From a virus, in the IMG/VR virus record IMGVR_UViG_3300036985_003583, positions 1 to 64,000 of that record: 64,000 bases of DNA; one strand, written 5' to 3'. The notes under the pieces were generated by a model. That model did no database searches. It saw nothing but the letters and a program-made list of their open reading frames with translations, and was not told the DNA's origin. Every line of letters starts with the position of its first letter. The stretch's first letter is position 1. Below, one piece after another: positions 29,201-37,621 of this stretch. The position numbers and the translations under genes were made by a program.

Positions 29201-32200
29201 AAAGTTAAGCAAGATCTGTACCACATGGCTTTCGGCAGTGAAGAGCAAAAGATCAAGATAGTTATGGATCCGACGTCTCCAATATCCACCGATATTCATT
29301 CGGATAACATGCTTAGGTCGTTACAAGTTTACTCTAGAGATCTTCTAGACTCTTTAAACGACTTGCACATGATAGCCTTTGGGAAACGATTAGACGTTGA
29401 AATGTTCTTGGCTTACCTGAGTAATCCCGCCAATGGTGACAACGGTAACATGGCTGTAGAAGCTATGGGTTACAACGTAGCGAGATACTCTGATAAGTTA
29501 GCTCTGTGGAATAAAGTTAAGGAGGAAGGAAACTCATTCCTGCTCACCCTTGCCAGCCCTGAATTCCTAGAAGGATTAATGACAAAGAAGAGCTATATCA
29601 GCTGCGGTGTCGGCTTTGAAGGAATAGCTACTGCACATAGAGAATCTGTACAAGAGCATATGAATTTATTCAGTGACGACGTAGCCCACTTAGAAAAGCA
29701 GATGCTTAAACGCGGCTGGGGATCTGAAGAGTTTGGTACAAAGGTTAACAAACTTCAGGGAGCTATGGACAAAGGCGGAACAGGAATAAGCAAGCTACGT
29801 CAGGGTTTCTTTGTATTAAGACAAACCGGAGAGACTATTGATACCGAGCTGGGGTCGGTAGCTAAAAGAATATTTACTAACGAAGACCTGTTACGACGTA
29901 TGAATGACGCTTCCATAAAGGACAACCGTCCTGTGGGATCAGAGCTGATGCGGGAAGTTATCAATGAATTGATTCCTGCTAAAGAGGCAGCGAAAATCAT
30001 AGCCAGAAACGGCCATATTGATATGTTCAATTACTTCTCTGCTACCGTGAAGAATGCTCCAAAGGAAAGCACTGTAGCTATCTGGAAAGATGTCTACGAA
30101 TGCTTGGAATTCCTCAACGGCATGAGAATAAAAGGATACAATAACCACGTTAGATCCGTATCGGAATTAAACATCCGTCACAGAAATACAGGTTACGTGC
30201 AAGAACCTTTACGCTTTAGAGAGGATTATGTTTATACCAAGAAGATGAGTAAAGGCCGTGTAATAGATTATGTCGATAACATATTCTCTGCCGAAGCCAA
30301 CTTAACTAAACGATTTGGCTCGTCACTGCAAGGCCAGCTTGATAAAGCCGACTCCCTTGGCATAGACTTAATGCATCCGATTACTGCTACAATTATGGAT
30401 ACTCAATCTATGATTAGAGATACAACAGCTTGGCACGCTAAGACTACGCTGCAGGAATACGGGGTACTTCTCCACAGCCTTGGCTATGAAAAGCTATCTA
30501 GTGCTCTGCTTAACGTGCTAGAGACAAACACTCTCGGTAAATTAAACAGTAGAGTTGTTCAAGAGGGACTTAGAAGTGCTTATGAAGGTATCTTGAAAGT
30601 ACCTTATGTTAACTCAATTATGCTTACCACTGTTGCTGCTGCTAAGTTAGTCGGAGCTAAGGCAATGCAGACTTCCTTATCTTCTATTAGGAGTCTAAGC
30701 AGGTCGTTCATATCCCAGCCTATAATGAACTTCGTCTATGGTGGAAAGAGTACAACTGGTAAGTTCTTCGGAAAGGTATTACAATACGTATTCTTCAAGA
30801 GTACTCGTAACAGACTAGCCTCACCTGACGGCCCAATAGCTCCAGAACTGCATAGATTAGTCCGAGAAACCCTGCGTGGATATATCGACGTAAACAATAG
30901 AGCGCAGATGGAAGCCGTCAACGACGCGCTATTACTGTCAGGAAAGACCCGTGGCGGTTTGACTGTAGCCAATAAGGTAGCAGTAGTTTCTGATAGACTT
31001 ATCGATCAGGCATTTGAAAAGATGACGCAGATAGCTAAAGAGAATTTAGAGTCAGCAATGTCATTACAGATATTAGAGACAGGAGCTTCAGTCTATACCA
31101 AGGCTTTGGGAATACTTAAATCAGAAGGCGGGGATGCTGCAATAAGTTACCTAGGCCCAGAAGTAAAAACCTTGAAACAGACTCAACTCTATGCGCTCGT
31201 GTCTTTGATGGGTAAAGGATTAAAGTCTGGAGATGTCTACATGGCTGCAGACCCTTTCCTGAAGATGTACCACACTAACAACGTAGGCCGTTTTGGTGTT
31301 CATGCGTCACCAGCCTTTATCCGTGACTTTATTCAACCTATCTTACCTGCATCCGCTACCTTTTATGCTGCGATAACCAATAACGTATACCGAGCCATGA
31401 GTCAGTCTGTGGAATTAGGCGCAGAAACTGTAGCTAAGGTACGGGGAATATTCTCTGAAAAGACTGGACTTCCTATCAATACAAGCACTCGAGTACTTAC
31501 CACGCTACTTATGGGCGGCGGCATGGCTTACATGGCTAGAATAATGAAAGACGGCGTTGCAGACACATGGTTTGGAAGTCAATTAGATGACAAGCAAACG
31601 ATGGAACAGGCTCCTTTGGGAAGAGCCTTCCTACACGGAACCGGAATAGATTTGTCCACAGCGTTGCCTTTCCCTGAGCTGCTTAACCTTATAAATTCTG
31701 GGATGAAGGGGGATGTTGCCGGAGTTAAGGATGTATTCTTTAAAACCTTCCTAGACATTGGCAAGCAAAAGAATACTCCGTTTGCTTCTGCGGATCTGCT
31801 TAACATGTACAAGGCTTTGTCTACATTAAATGAGATAACTGGTGATGTGTTTCCGATTCTTAACCTCCTGCCGTCGAAGATAACCGATGCGAAGAAAGAG
31901 CTATCTTCTGCCACTGAAGAATTCCAGAACAACCTGGCTAACGGGATGTCGATAGACGTTGCTCAAGGTAAGGTGGATAAAGCTACAGAGAAGATACGGG
32001 ATTTAGAAAACACTTACTTCACTCACGGTTGGGTAGCTCTGGCTGATCTTGTAGTGCAAAACATGCCTATCGCCAGCATAGTGACGGCGGGAACCCATCC
32101 GTTTGCAATTGCTTCCATGTACCGCAATGAGCAATCCAAAGCAGCTATGGAAGGTGAAATGCACAGAGGCATGGGCCGCGATGACTACGCAGGCTGGTTC

Positions 32201-32617
32201 AACATGCTTCAGCAATCCTACGGCATAACGGACATCCACGACAAGGGCAGCAATGCAGCGCGTAAGTGGTACGGAGCTGTTTATGGCGAATACGGCAGCA
32301 ATGAAATGCCAGCTAATCTCCGAATGACTCAAGAGGAAATAGATTACAATATAAAGATGGCATTGAAGTGGGACGGCCTAATGGTTGATACTGATATGTG
32401 GTTAAACTACATGGTTAAGAAGGGGAATATAGAAAAACTTGGAGGCTTTAACGTCGGAGGCAGCTTGAAAGATGGAGGCTTACTGGAAGTTATGAAAGAC
32501 AAACTCCATAAAAGAACCTCGCCGATTCCTCCGCCGAATCGCCCAGTTTATCCAGAAAACCCTGTGCGTCAGTTACTGCGGGAGACTAAACTACCCGATG
32601 AAAAGAAGCCTCGCTAA
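26222..32617 (+). CDS. giant 2131-residue internal virion (ejection) protein
   Basis: The start is GTG 26222, in the context GGGAG-TTTACC-GTG. The N-terminus contains four 18-residue repeats of the form APVEEFTTEDLxxAxxAM (residues about 60-140). Segments with Ala/Gly-rich amphipathic or membrane character follow (for example AAASAPL-type runs near 390-480), then long helical stretches. Size, last position in the late operon and helical content match giant internal proteins of short-tailed phages (T7 gp16 position). I found no clear transglycosylase ExxxSxxNP or other enzyme motif. The stop codon overlaps the stop of the convergent zinc-ribbon gene by four bases. Confidence 0.65.
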   Translation: MAKPFDFREILEGNKIAESEIAGGDTGLETFTPEEQELAKKTMEAYAVGEEIPLEGEISTELPPEEEFTMEDLEAARAAAAPVEEFTTEDLEAARAAVAPVEEFTTEDLAKAKEAMAPVEEFTTEDLAKAKEAMAAPYAEAYTPGKMSPQTQKEVEASVKERENKPLSKVLGVGSVGTESILMEGINSVKRGAMHVWEAFGGKAPEGAYDRPEEDVSKIIDPATGAVADLRSLMVNPKIGTAAKEKALDEVINSQLGLPPGEAAKGREDAIGSASIGGMVQALDSLVTQGAATGWIKYGVSKFTDNKLPMPPDYFSPEAKAYIANNLNSGKAIGVHGVEVKIPEGSNPEEVMKKMFDNVVATAHDLYAMGTTSAALENAGLPLMFAGNALKGLFAAAELTKGEAAMKAMLVAANPLTAVFERYGVKLLGVGAMSKPAQFLTRVGVSGAEAAAMTPPTTAGGFDPATMAASAAVGAGMHVGVAGVGKVLGSLSKRGAKVIHTPEELVHIETQKQAMAMVKTLPEDRVQAIIRGEEQVAPELRTEIRNVVEAKQLFSDFNPGTVEKILIEGADIPEIRAQLDAIISHTRQMSPEQRAAHLAWKKASRQLKAPELRSEARKLSETVEYSAALGDDALMQKMMASNNLQNMIEPYGQLKRSYLNNSSSMYRSEIQDILQSGLEGYNVDKAAYLKLTPKSALHIENVIRMQTEDLDYNKALEKLKANSYKVDSAGIKVQDTLDKVVAKTQDPRVVGLKAHIDQAIKANSTINLDYAIKELTDLGVETGEHAPGLLATQISNYNRLHNNHIDLKQDMQNAVTHNALLERRKISTKANTSAGHNLLRTAAVYAAPDSIAARFNEQIQHVALDSKVPQEIKDLSAELIGEASQRISTGMPISEGKIQFLRDSIKGIKQANDVRPMLDAMDHWNVEAKALSVLRAQMGALQETPGGVLELLPSFRRAGDVIVSPQNMRRLEYYHQYLSSVWVDALDGKPINEKVKQDLYHMAFGSEEQKIKIVMDPTSPISTDIHSDNMLRSLQVYSRDLLDSLNDLHMIAFGKRLDVEMFLAYLSNPANGDNGNMAVEAMGYNVARYSDKLALWNKVKEEGNSFLLTLASPEFLEGLMTKKSYISCGVGFEGIATAHRESVQEHMNLFSDDVAHLEKQMLKRGWGSEEFGTKVNKLQGAMDKGGTGISKLRQGFFVLRQTGETIDTELGSVAKRIFTNEDLLRRMNDASIKDNRPVGSELMREVINELIPAKEAAKIIARNGHIDMFNYFSATVKNAPKESTVAIWKDVYECLEFLNGMRIKGYNNHVRSVSELNIRHRNTGYVQEPLRFREDYVYTKKMSKGRVIDYVDNIFSAEANLTKRFGSSLQGQLDKADSLGIDLMHPITATIMDTQSMIRDTTAWHAKTTLQEYGVLLHSLGYEKLSSALLNVLETNTLGKLNSRVVQEGLRSAYEGILKVPYVNSIMLTTVAAAKLVGAKAMQTSLSSIRSLSRSFISQPIMNFVYGGKSTTGKFFGKVLQYVFFKSTRNRLASPDGPIAPELHRLVRETLRGYIDVNNRAQMEAVNDALLLSGKTRGGLTVANKVAVVSDRLIDQAFEKMTQIAKENLESAMSLQILETGASVYTKALGILKSEGGDAAISYLGPEVKTLKQTQLYALVSLMGKGLKSGDVYMAADPFLKMYHTNNVGRFGVHASPAFIRDFIQPILPASATFYAAITNNVYRAMSQSVELGAETVAKVRGIFSEKTGLPINTSTRVLTTLLMGGGMAYMARIMKDGVADTWFGSQLDDKQTMEQAPLGRAFLHGTGIDLSTALPFPELLNLINSGMKGDVAGVKDVFFKTFLDIGKQKNTPFASADLLNMYKALSTLNEITGDVFPILNLLPSKITDAKKELSSATEEFQNNLANGMSIDVAQGKVDKATEKIRDLENTYFTHGWVALADLVVQNMPIASIVTAGTHPFAIASMYRNEQSKAAMEGEMHRGMGRDDYAGWFNMLQQSYGITDIHDKGSNAARKWYGAVYGEYGSNEMPANLRMTQEEIDYNIKMALKWDGLMVDTDMWLNYMVKKGNIEKLGGFNVGGSLKDGGLLEVMKDKLHKRTSPIPPPNRPVYPENPVRQLLRETKLPDEKKPR
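26415..26622 (+). repeat. four 54-bp in-frame tandem repeats
   Basis: The last two units (26515-26568 and 26569-26622) are identical over 54 bp. The two before them encode the same 18-residue pattern with synonymous and conservative differences. Exact identity of the last pair points to a recent duplication. The encoded element is acidic and repeats EEFTTEDL. Confidence 0.85.
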
Positions 32618-32844
32618 CCTCTATGAGCTTTTCGTAGCTTCTTTCGGATATGGCTTTTCTTGTTTACTTTTCCGGTGCATTCGATGCATTTGCTCCGGAA
32701 ACCGGATTTTGCTTTTGACTGGCCGTAGAATTCCTTAGTAGATTTAAACAATCCACAGCCTGTACATTGCTGCTTGCCAATACCGACTTTTTCATAAGTG
32801 CAGTTACAGAGCTGCAGGCTGTTACGTTCAGAGTTTATTATCAT
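32614..32844 (-). CDS. small zinc-ribbon protein
   Basis: This 76-residue protein has KQQCTGCGLFKSTKEFYG followed by SKCIECTGK, a CxxC...CxxC zinc ribbon. It is of the 'xCxxCgxxKplsxFY' type found at the start of many phage HNH proteins and in stand-alone small proteins. A basic tail (KKSHIRKKLRKAHRG) suits nucleic-acid binding. No HNH residues follow, so it is a stand-alone ribbon or a truncated endonuclease. It is the last gene of the - strand cluster and overlaps its upstream neighbour by 17 bases. Confidence 0.65.
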   Translation of the reverse strand: MIINSERNSLQLCNCTYEKVGIGKQQCTGCGLFKSTKEFYGQSKAKSGFRSKCIECTGKVNKKSHIRKKLRKAHRG

Positions 32845-33199
32845 ACTTTTCCATATTCTCCGCAGCTAGAAGCTTAGCATTGTCAGGCATTAACTGAAGT
32901 CTGGAACATGTAGCCTTGGTTGCCGCTCTAGCTCCGGTAAGGATACCGTCGATAAGCACGTTCAGATCGGTTGAGCCGTATTCATTATGACCAGCGTTCA
33001 TATAAGAGTCATTACGGAGAATACACTTGATGTGGTTAAGCTTTAACGTGTCTCCGGTGGCTGTGTCGATAAAGTCACCTTCAGAGGTAACGGCTATTTT
33101 GTATTCTTGGAGTTTCTTCCATAAGATATTAGCAACTTCATGCTTAAACTTCGCAGGGATCTCAGAAATGGCAATAGAATATACAGCTTTCAGAGCCAT
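32828..33199 (-). CDS. unknown 123-residue early protein
   Basis: The mixed alpha/beta sequence has VANILWKKLQEYKIAVTSEG and LNHIKCILRNDSYMNAGHNE, with no signal peptide or recognisable motif. Only a weak GAAAG lies upstream of the ATG. It lies in the tail of the early operon between an unknown gene and the zinc-ribbon gene. The function cannot be inferred. Confidence 0.5.
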   Translation of the reverse strand: MALKAVYSIAISEIPAKFKHEVANILWKKLQEYKIAVTSEGDFIDTATGDTLKLNHIKCILRNDSYMNAGHNEYGSTDLNVLIDGILTGARAATKATCSRLQLMPDNAKLLAAENMEKYDNKL

Positions 33200-33240
33200 G
33201 AGCGTAGCTTTCTAATTAGGGTGAGAGATTAGTTTAGCAT

Positions 33241-33942
33241 CTAAACTTCTACTGAGTCAAAATTACCTTGATGGTCTACTTCCGCGTTACCTACTTTTCT
33301 CTTGGTCAGAACGTGAGCGAGCGTCCTCGCCCCGATCACCTGTAAACCTACATTCCAGCCTTCTCCAACGGTGCTAAGGTAAAGAGGATAGCCAATCAAG
33401 GTAAAAGCTAGAAACAGCTCCTCAAGGTTATAACGCTGCGTCAGAGCGCCGACGCCAATAGCGTCAAGAAAGTCCGGTAATTCCTCTGACGTAATCCGAC
33501 CCGGCAGTTTTGCCGTTGTGTAGATCGGGAGTCTGACAATCAAGAAACGGAACAAGTCAGCGTAGGTGTGCCAGCTCATATCGGGATATTTCGCGTTAGC
33601 TTCTACTACCATCTGTTTCATCTTAACAGGCTTGCTACGGCGTGAGAGGATTCTGTCTTTAAATATCGCCTCAAGATGCGCGTCCCAGAAGAACGGGCAA
33701 ACCAGAATAGACATAATCAAAGGTAGTAGCTCGGTTTCCGGCATAGCCGTGGTTACTTTAAATATCTGTTCACCTACGGGGAGCCGAAAAAAGATATCTG
33801 ATAATTCTTTCATTATCTCCCGGCTAGCGGGAGTTTCTTTGTACATTGAAATGTAACGCTCTAGGCTCATGCCAAAGTCTTGCTGTAATCTTTCAACGAT
33901 AGCTCCGGAGAGGTGCCGTGTTGGTTTTATATAAACGGTCAT
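33241..33942 (-). CDS. unknown 233-residue protein downstream of the HNH gene
   Basis: A helical, soluble-looking protein with basic patches (FKDRILSRRSKPVKMKQMVV). Its start codon lies inside the last codons of the HNH gene (AAGGAGATAATGGAATG), so translation is coupled to it. If the HNH gene is a later insertion, this gene was originally coupled to the SNF2-like helicase. That suggests a partnership in DNA metabolism, which is inference only. Confidence 0.55.
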   Translation of the reverse strand: MTVYIKPTRHLSGAIVERLQQDFGMSLERYISMYKETPASREIMKELSDIFFRLPVGEQIFKVTTAMPETELLPLIMSILVCPFFWDAHLEAIFKDRILSRRSKPVKMKQMVVEANAKYPDMSWHTYADLFRFLIVRLPIYTTAKLPGRITSEELPDFLDAIGVGALTQRYNLEELFLAFTLIGYPLYLSTVGEGWNVGLQVIGARTLAHVLTKRKVGNAEVDHQGNFDSVEV

Positions 33943-34766
33943 TCCATTATCTCCTTAATTATTTCTTCCTTCTGCAGCAGCAGCCATAGTATCTCAGTGT
34001 CATTAGCGTATCTCCAAGTAAGTCCGCAACATGTAGCCGCCTCTCCTTTGCAGCAATAAGCGATACCCGTTTGTTGTGTTTTATAGTGAGTGGCTGCAGC
34101 TAGGGAGGATTTAAAGTATTCACCTTTTGAATTGGCTACGGGTTTAAACTCTCTAGGTACAGAGTTCGCCGCCGGAATTTTTAATTTTCTGGGGAGAATG
34201 GTGTTCTCTCTAGTGGAATCAAATTCCCATGTAAGTCCTCCACAGATACGTCTTTTACCTGTACAGCAGTCAGAAATATGTGCCTGATTTAACCCCAGAC
34301 TCCTAGCTGCCTCAGCTGTGGATACAAAGCTCTCTCCTTTATTATTTATTACTGCTTTTCTCAATCCCTGTACGTATTCTACCTGTCTAGAGTCTTGTAT
34401 TTTATTGAAAATATTCTGCTCGATAAGGTATTTTCTATGCAGAATGGCTGCTTCCATCCCTAAAGCACTCGGGATTACGGATATATCGGGGATTCCCGTA
34501 TTGGCCCTATTTTCTTTTTGAGTCACTTCTCTTAGGTTGCACTTCCTATTATCCCATCTGCACCTATTGATATGATCTATCACTTTAGCGGGATCTGGGT
34601 ATTTAAGTATTAAGTGGCTCATTCTTACGGGCTTTCTTTTATGTTGGATAAACCACGCATATCCGAACGTCCCTTTCCACACTACCCCTTTTACTTTATC
34701 CCAGTCATCTGCATCTACACAGGCGAAGTTATCCTTCCCAAAATGTACCCACTTTATCTCAGTCAT
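33939..34766 (-). CDS. HNH homing endonuclease with a C-terminal tail copied from its neighbour
   Basis: Residues about 20-100 of this 275-residue protein are the HNH fold: VRMSHLILKYPDPAKVIDHI then NRCRWDNRKCNLREVTQKEN (H-x-N spacing typical of phage HNH enzymes). Two repeated DNA-recognition modules follow: EAARSLGLNQAHISDCCTGK and AAATHYKTQQTGIAYCCKGE, each ending in (C)CGLTW(R/E). Such freestanding endonucleases cut an uninserted allele and spread by repair. The last 14 residues (LLLQKEEIIKEIME) closely resemble the end of the adjacent upstream helicase. The ATG overlaps the helicase stop. Confidence 0.85.
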   Translation of the reverse strand: MTEIKWVHFGKDNFACVDADDWDKVKGVVWKGTFGYAWFIQHKRKPVRMSHLILKYPDPAKVIDHINRCRWDNRKCNLREVTQKENRANTGIPDISVIPSALGMEAAILHRKYLIEQNIFNKIQDSRQVEYVQGLRKAVINNKGESFVSTAEAARSLGLNQAHISDCCTGKRRICGGLTWEFDSTRENTILPRKLKIPAANSVPREFKPVANSKGEYFKSSLAAATHYKTQQTGIAYCCKGEAATCCGLTWRYANDTEILWLLLQKEEIIKEIME

Positions 34767-36039
34767 TCATCACCTCTTGGATTATAGCCTCCTTATTTAA
34801 AAGGATTCTGCTCACACGCGTATCAATTCCCGGCCTTACCAGTGTTACAACGCGGCACTTGCGGGTCTGTGTCATACGTCGGATACGTCCAACAGCCTGT
34901 GTATTCTTATGCGGTTCGTAGGATAAATCCATAAAGACAAGATGATTTGACCTTGTCAGGGTAATTCCAACGGAAGCGGAGCCAATGGTCGCAACAAGTA
35001 CATCAATTTCCCCAGCCTGGAATCTCTTTACAGTGTCATCCCGCTGAGCCATCGGGGTGTCACCACGGATATATGCACTATTTGGTATTGCGGCACAGAC
35101 CTCAAAGCAGCTTAATACGTGGTCTGTGAAAACAACTATCGGAAGATCTTGTGCTGCAATAGCATTCTTAACATATTCGATACAGTCGGGAGCCTTGGCA
35201 ATGGCTGCTTCCATCTTTAATGTTGCCATTGAAGTAGGCGTAGCCTCGCCAAGTTGGTACGCTTCCCAGCCTTTCTCGAGATTATCGTCAAGTTCCTGCA
35301 GCCGTTTCTTTTCCTTCGGCACTTGCGCCAGTTCTATTTCAGTGAAGATAACTTCTGGAAGATCCTCCAGATCAGCAAGCTTATGTTTGATGTAAGTTCC
35401 CTTCAGCCACAGCTTTAACGCCTCTGTATTCTTACTGCCTTCAAAGGTTGTTATTTCCCTTCCCGCAACTCGTTTCTTTACCATGTTAGCGAAGGTAAGG
35501 TTGAACGCCCACTGACTCTTAAACTTGAGGTTAAATCCTCTGCTCCGTATCGGCCCATAGTCTATCAACCGTAACGTGGAGTACAGTTCGGTAACTTTCC
35601 CTTTGAGGGGAGTTCCCGTCATTAATATAAGTCTACTCGGAACAAACTGTGATATGTGACTGTGTAGGGCTTTAGTCCTTCTCGCCGTCATCGTCAGAAA
35701 CATGTGAGATTCATCTACAACTACCGTGCCAACGCCGTGAAACAATTCGGGGCATTTATAGATCATGTCTGAAGAGATGATAATAACTCTACAGGATAAC
35801 TGCCCTTTGAAAGGGTAAATGACAGACTCGATACCAGCAAACTTTCTCAGCTCCTTCTGCCAATTCCGCGTCAGCAAGCTAGGACAGACAACGATAGCTC
35901 TCCCTGCATACTCTTTAATGAGGAGAATCGCACTCAGGGTTTTTCCGACTCCTGGCTCTGAGAAGCAAGCGCAGTAAGGGTTACTACGGAAGAACTCCAG
36001 TGCTTCTAGCTGATGAGGGAAAGGTATAAAGTCTGTCAT
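34759..36039 (-). CDS. SNF2-like superfamily 2 DNA helicase
   Basis: Starting at the ATG with GAGG five bases upstream, the 426-residue protein shows motif I EPGVGKT (28-34), Ia VVCPSLLTRNW (50-60), motif II DESH (109-112), motif III TGTPLKG (141-147). Near the C-terminus are motif V ATIGSASVGITLTRSNHLV and motif VI QAVGRIRRMTQ. This is the compact SNF2-type helicase common in phage replication modules. It uses ATP to translocate on duplex DNA and may act in replication fork restart or recombination. It ends ILLNKEAIIQEVMND, overlapping the HNH start. Confidence 0.85.
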   Translation of the reverse strand: MTDFIPFPHQLEALEFFRSNPYCACFSEPGVGKTLSAILLIKEYAGRAIVVCPSLLTRNWQKELRKFAGIESVIYPFKGQLSCRVIIISSDMIYKCPELFHGVGTVVVDESHMFLTMTARRTKALHSHISQFVPSRLILMTGTPLKGKVTELYSTLRLIDYGPIRSRGFNLKFKSQWAFNLTFANMVKKRVAGREITTFEGSKNTEALKLWLKGTYIKHKLADLEDLPEVIFTEIELAQVPKEKKRLQELDDNLEKGWEAYQLGEATPTSMATLKMEAAIAKAPDCIEYVKNAIAAQDLPIVVFTDHVLSCFEVCAAIPNSAYIRGDTPMAQRDDTVKRFQAGEIDVLVATIGSASVGITLTRSNHLVFMDLSYEPHKNTQAVGRIRRMTQTRKCRVVTLVRPGIDTRVSRILLNKEAIIQEVMND

Positions 36040-36046
36040 AACCACC

Positions 36047-36799
36047 TCAGCTAAAGAAAGGGTTTGGAAGCTTATTGGCGCCAAGGGTCAGAGACGTATC
36101 TGCAACCGCTACAACCAAAGCTTGGTTAACTTTTCCATTACGGCTGTAGATCCAGTGGCCGTTAGCAGCGTTAAGAGCGTCTTTGATCGAGGTAAGCATT
36201 GCAGGATTAGACTTCCAGTCAGGATTTGTCACGGCAATGGCGTCAACAATCTCTACCAACATGCTCTTGTTGGAACGATCAAACATCACATCAATATAGG
36301 TGACAGGCAGAGACTCGGTTGCTACGGTTTCTGTGTGCGCTACGTCGATAACATCTTTCGCTTTTGGTTTCGCCTTGGCTTTAGCTTTAGGTTTCTCTAC
36401 GACTTCAGGGATTATCACAGGATCAGGCGTTACAACTGGCTCTGGAGTTACGAACTTGTTGTGTTCTTCCTGAGTTATGGGTCGGAATCCCTTTGCCATC
36501 TCTGGAGTTATTTCTGGACATTCGTCACCTAAAGTAGGTGCTGTATCTTCAGAAGCAAAGACTTCCGGGTTTTTTGCTAAAACATCTTCCAAGCTACCTG
36601 CGAAGAGATCAGCGGCGTTTTCTTTACATGAGGCAACGAATCCCCTTAGTTTATCCGGAGCTGGCTTAGGCTCAAGAGGCATAAAGAACATATAGTCTTC
36701 TTCGCACTCATCATCTCCCGCCTTGCAGCTGCAGGTTATTGAGCATTTAATTACTGAAAGAAAGCTGTCCATTGCAAAACTTGCAACTTTAATCTTCAC
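36047..36799 (-). CDS. unknown protein with Lys/Ala linker upstream of the helicase
   Basis: A 250-residue protein starting at GTG (AAGGAG five bases upstream). The N-terminus has Cys-rich SVIKCSITCSCKAGDDECEE, which could bind metal. A Pro/Val stretch and a KPKAKAKAKPKAK linker lead to a C-terminal domain (TYIDVMFDRSNKSMLVEIVD, DALNAANGHWIYSRNGKVNQ). The linker suggests two domains, the second perhaps nucleic-acid-contacting. It is seven bases upstream of the helicase start. No family recognised. Confidence 0.5.
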   Translation of the reverse strand: MKIKVASFAMDSFLSVIKCSITCSCKAGDDECEEDYMFFMPLEPKPAPDKLRGFVASCKENAADLFAGSLEDVLAKNPEVFASEDTAPTLGDECPEITPEMAKGFRPITQEEHNKFVTPEPVVTPDPVIIPEVVEKPKAKAKAKPKAKDVIDVAHTETVATESLPVTYIDVMFDRSNKSMLVEIVDAIAVTNPDWKSNPAMLTSIKDALNAANGHWIYSRNGKVNQALVVAVADTSLTLGANKLPNPFFS

Positions 36800-36808
36800 G
36801 GTATCTCC

Positions 36809-37312
36809 TTAATTGCGTAATTTTTCACTAATTTTATTTGCCAGTTCAGTAAACTTAGAATTCCGTAGCTTCATATTTACGTGAGTTTCCAAGAAACTTG
36901 CCAATTCTATTGCGGTACGGGCTTCTGCTAATAGCTGCCTATATTCTTTCTCTCTCTCACAGGCTTCTAGTAGTTGTTTTGTCTGACGATTATCTCTGTC
37001 AATAAAGTTTTCGACTTCCCAATCCATCATTACTATTGGAAAGCTTACTGTTATAGTTTTTTCTTCTTTGCCAGATATGCGCGACTTAATAACTCCTTTG
37101 TCATATAAATCATTAAATAATCCTTGTGCTGTATCCATCTCTACCATTGTCACATATTGAACATAATCTTCTACATTTAGTGATAACAATACTTCTTCTG
37201 ATATAATTCTCGTCGCGTGATAGACTTTAGTTTTCTTGCCGATGTTGCAAAACTTTTCTTCGTCTTCTGTCATGCGAGGAGTTGGTTTAAGCAATGTAAC
37301 TTCATTACACAT
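36809..37312 (-). CDS. unknown 167-residue early protein
   Basis: The sequence begins MCNEVTLLKPTPRMTEDEEK. It contains a stretch resembling a small winged-helix-like module (DTAQGLFNDLYDKGVIKSRI) and ends in a long helix (AEARTAIELASFLETHVNMK). TAGGAGA lies ahead of the start. It is directly downstream of the hexanucleotide-repeat gene, and no family is recognised. Confidence 0.5.
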   Translation of the reverse strand: MCNEVTLLKPTPRMTEDEEKFCNIGKKTKVYHATRIISEEVLLSLNVEDYVQYVTMVEMDTAQGLFNDLYDKGVIKSRISGKEEKTITVSFPIVMMDWEVENFIDRDNRQTKQLLEACEREKEYRQLLAEARTAIELASFLETHVNMKLRNSKFTELANKISEKLRN

Positions 37313-37333
37313 AACTATTCTCCTATTAATTTG

Positions 37334-37621
37334 TTAGTTCCCGTTCCCGTACCCGTCCCCGTCCCCGCACCCGTTCCCGTACCCGTCCCCGTCCCCGTCC
37401 CCGTACCCGTTCCCGTTCCCGTACCCGCACCCGTTCCCGCACCCGTTCCCGCACCCGTTCCCGTCCCCGTCCCCGTACCCGTCCCCGTACCCGTCCCCGT
37501 ACCCGTTCCCGTTCCCGTACCCGTACCCGTTCCCGTTCCCGTCCCCGTTCCCGTCCCCGTACCCGTTCCTGTCCCCGAATATTAAAGAATCAAAATTTTC
37601 TCTTATATTTTGGTTTCCCAT
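37334..37621 (-). CDS. Gly-X repeat protein encoded by a hexanucleotide array
   Basis: The frame has a good start (GAGGAATTGAAATG) overlapping the end of the upstream gene. After 20 ordinary residues ([20 protein letters not shown]) it becomes Gly alternating with Tyr, Asn, Asp or Cys for about 38 pairs, then stops at once. Operon position, ribosome site and the stop placed exactly at the array end favour real coding. The product would be a flexible, hydrophilic chain. Because the repeat length is a multiple of three, all six frames are open, so coding is not proven; the opposite strand would read Pro-Val. Confidence 0.45.
   Translation of the reverse strand: MGNQNIRENFDSLIFGDRNGYGDGNGDGNGNGYGYGNGNGYGDGYGDGYGDGDGNGCGNGCGNGCGYGNGNGYGDGDGDGYGNGCGDGDGYGNGN
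37337..37578. repeat. hexanucleotide tandem repeat (CCCGTN), about 40 units
   Basis: On the + strand the unit is CCCGT followed by T, A or C (never G), with several CCCGCA variants and one CCTGTC near the end. The first four bases are otherwise constant. The array is very C/G rich compared with its AT-rich flanks (TATTAAAGAATC and AATTTGTTAG). Units are mixed rather than in long identical runs, so this is not simply recent slippage. Confidence 0.95.

Noticed and set aside
37337-37578. Diversity-generating retroelement target
   Set aside because: Changes at A positions of AAC codons fit such a system, but no reverse transcriptase, template repeat or target C-lectin domain is seen in the window.
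37217-37585. Plus-strand Pro-Val repeat ORF across the hexanucleotide array
   Set aside because: It starts inside an opposite-strand gene without a ribosome site and in a region transcribed from the - strand. All frames are open because the unit is six bases.
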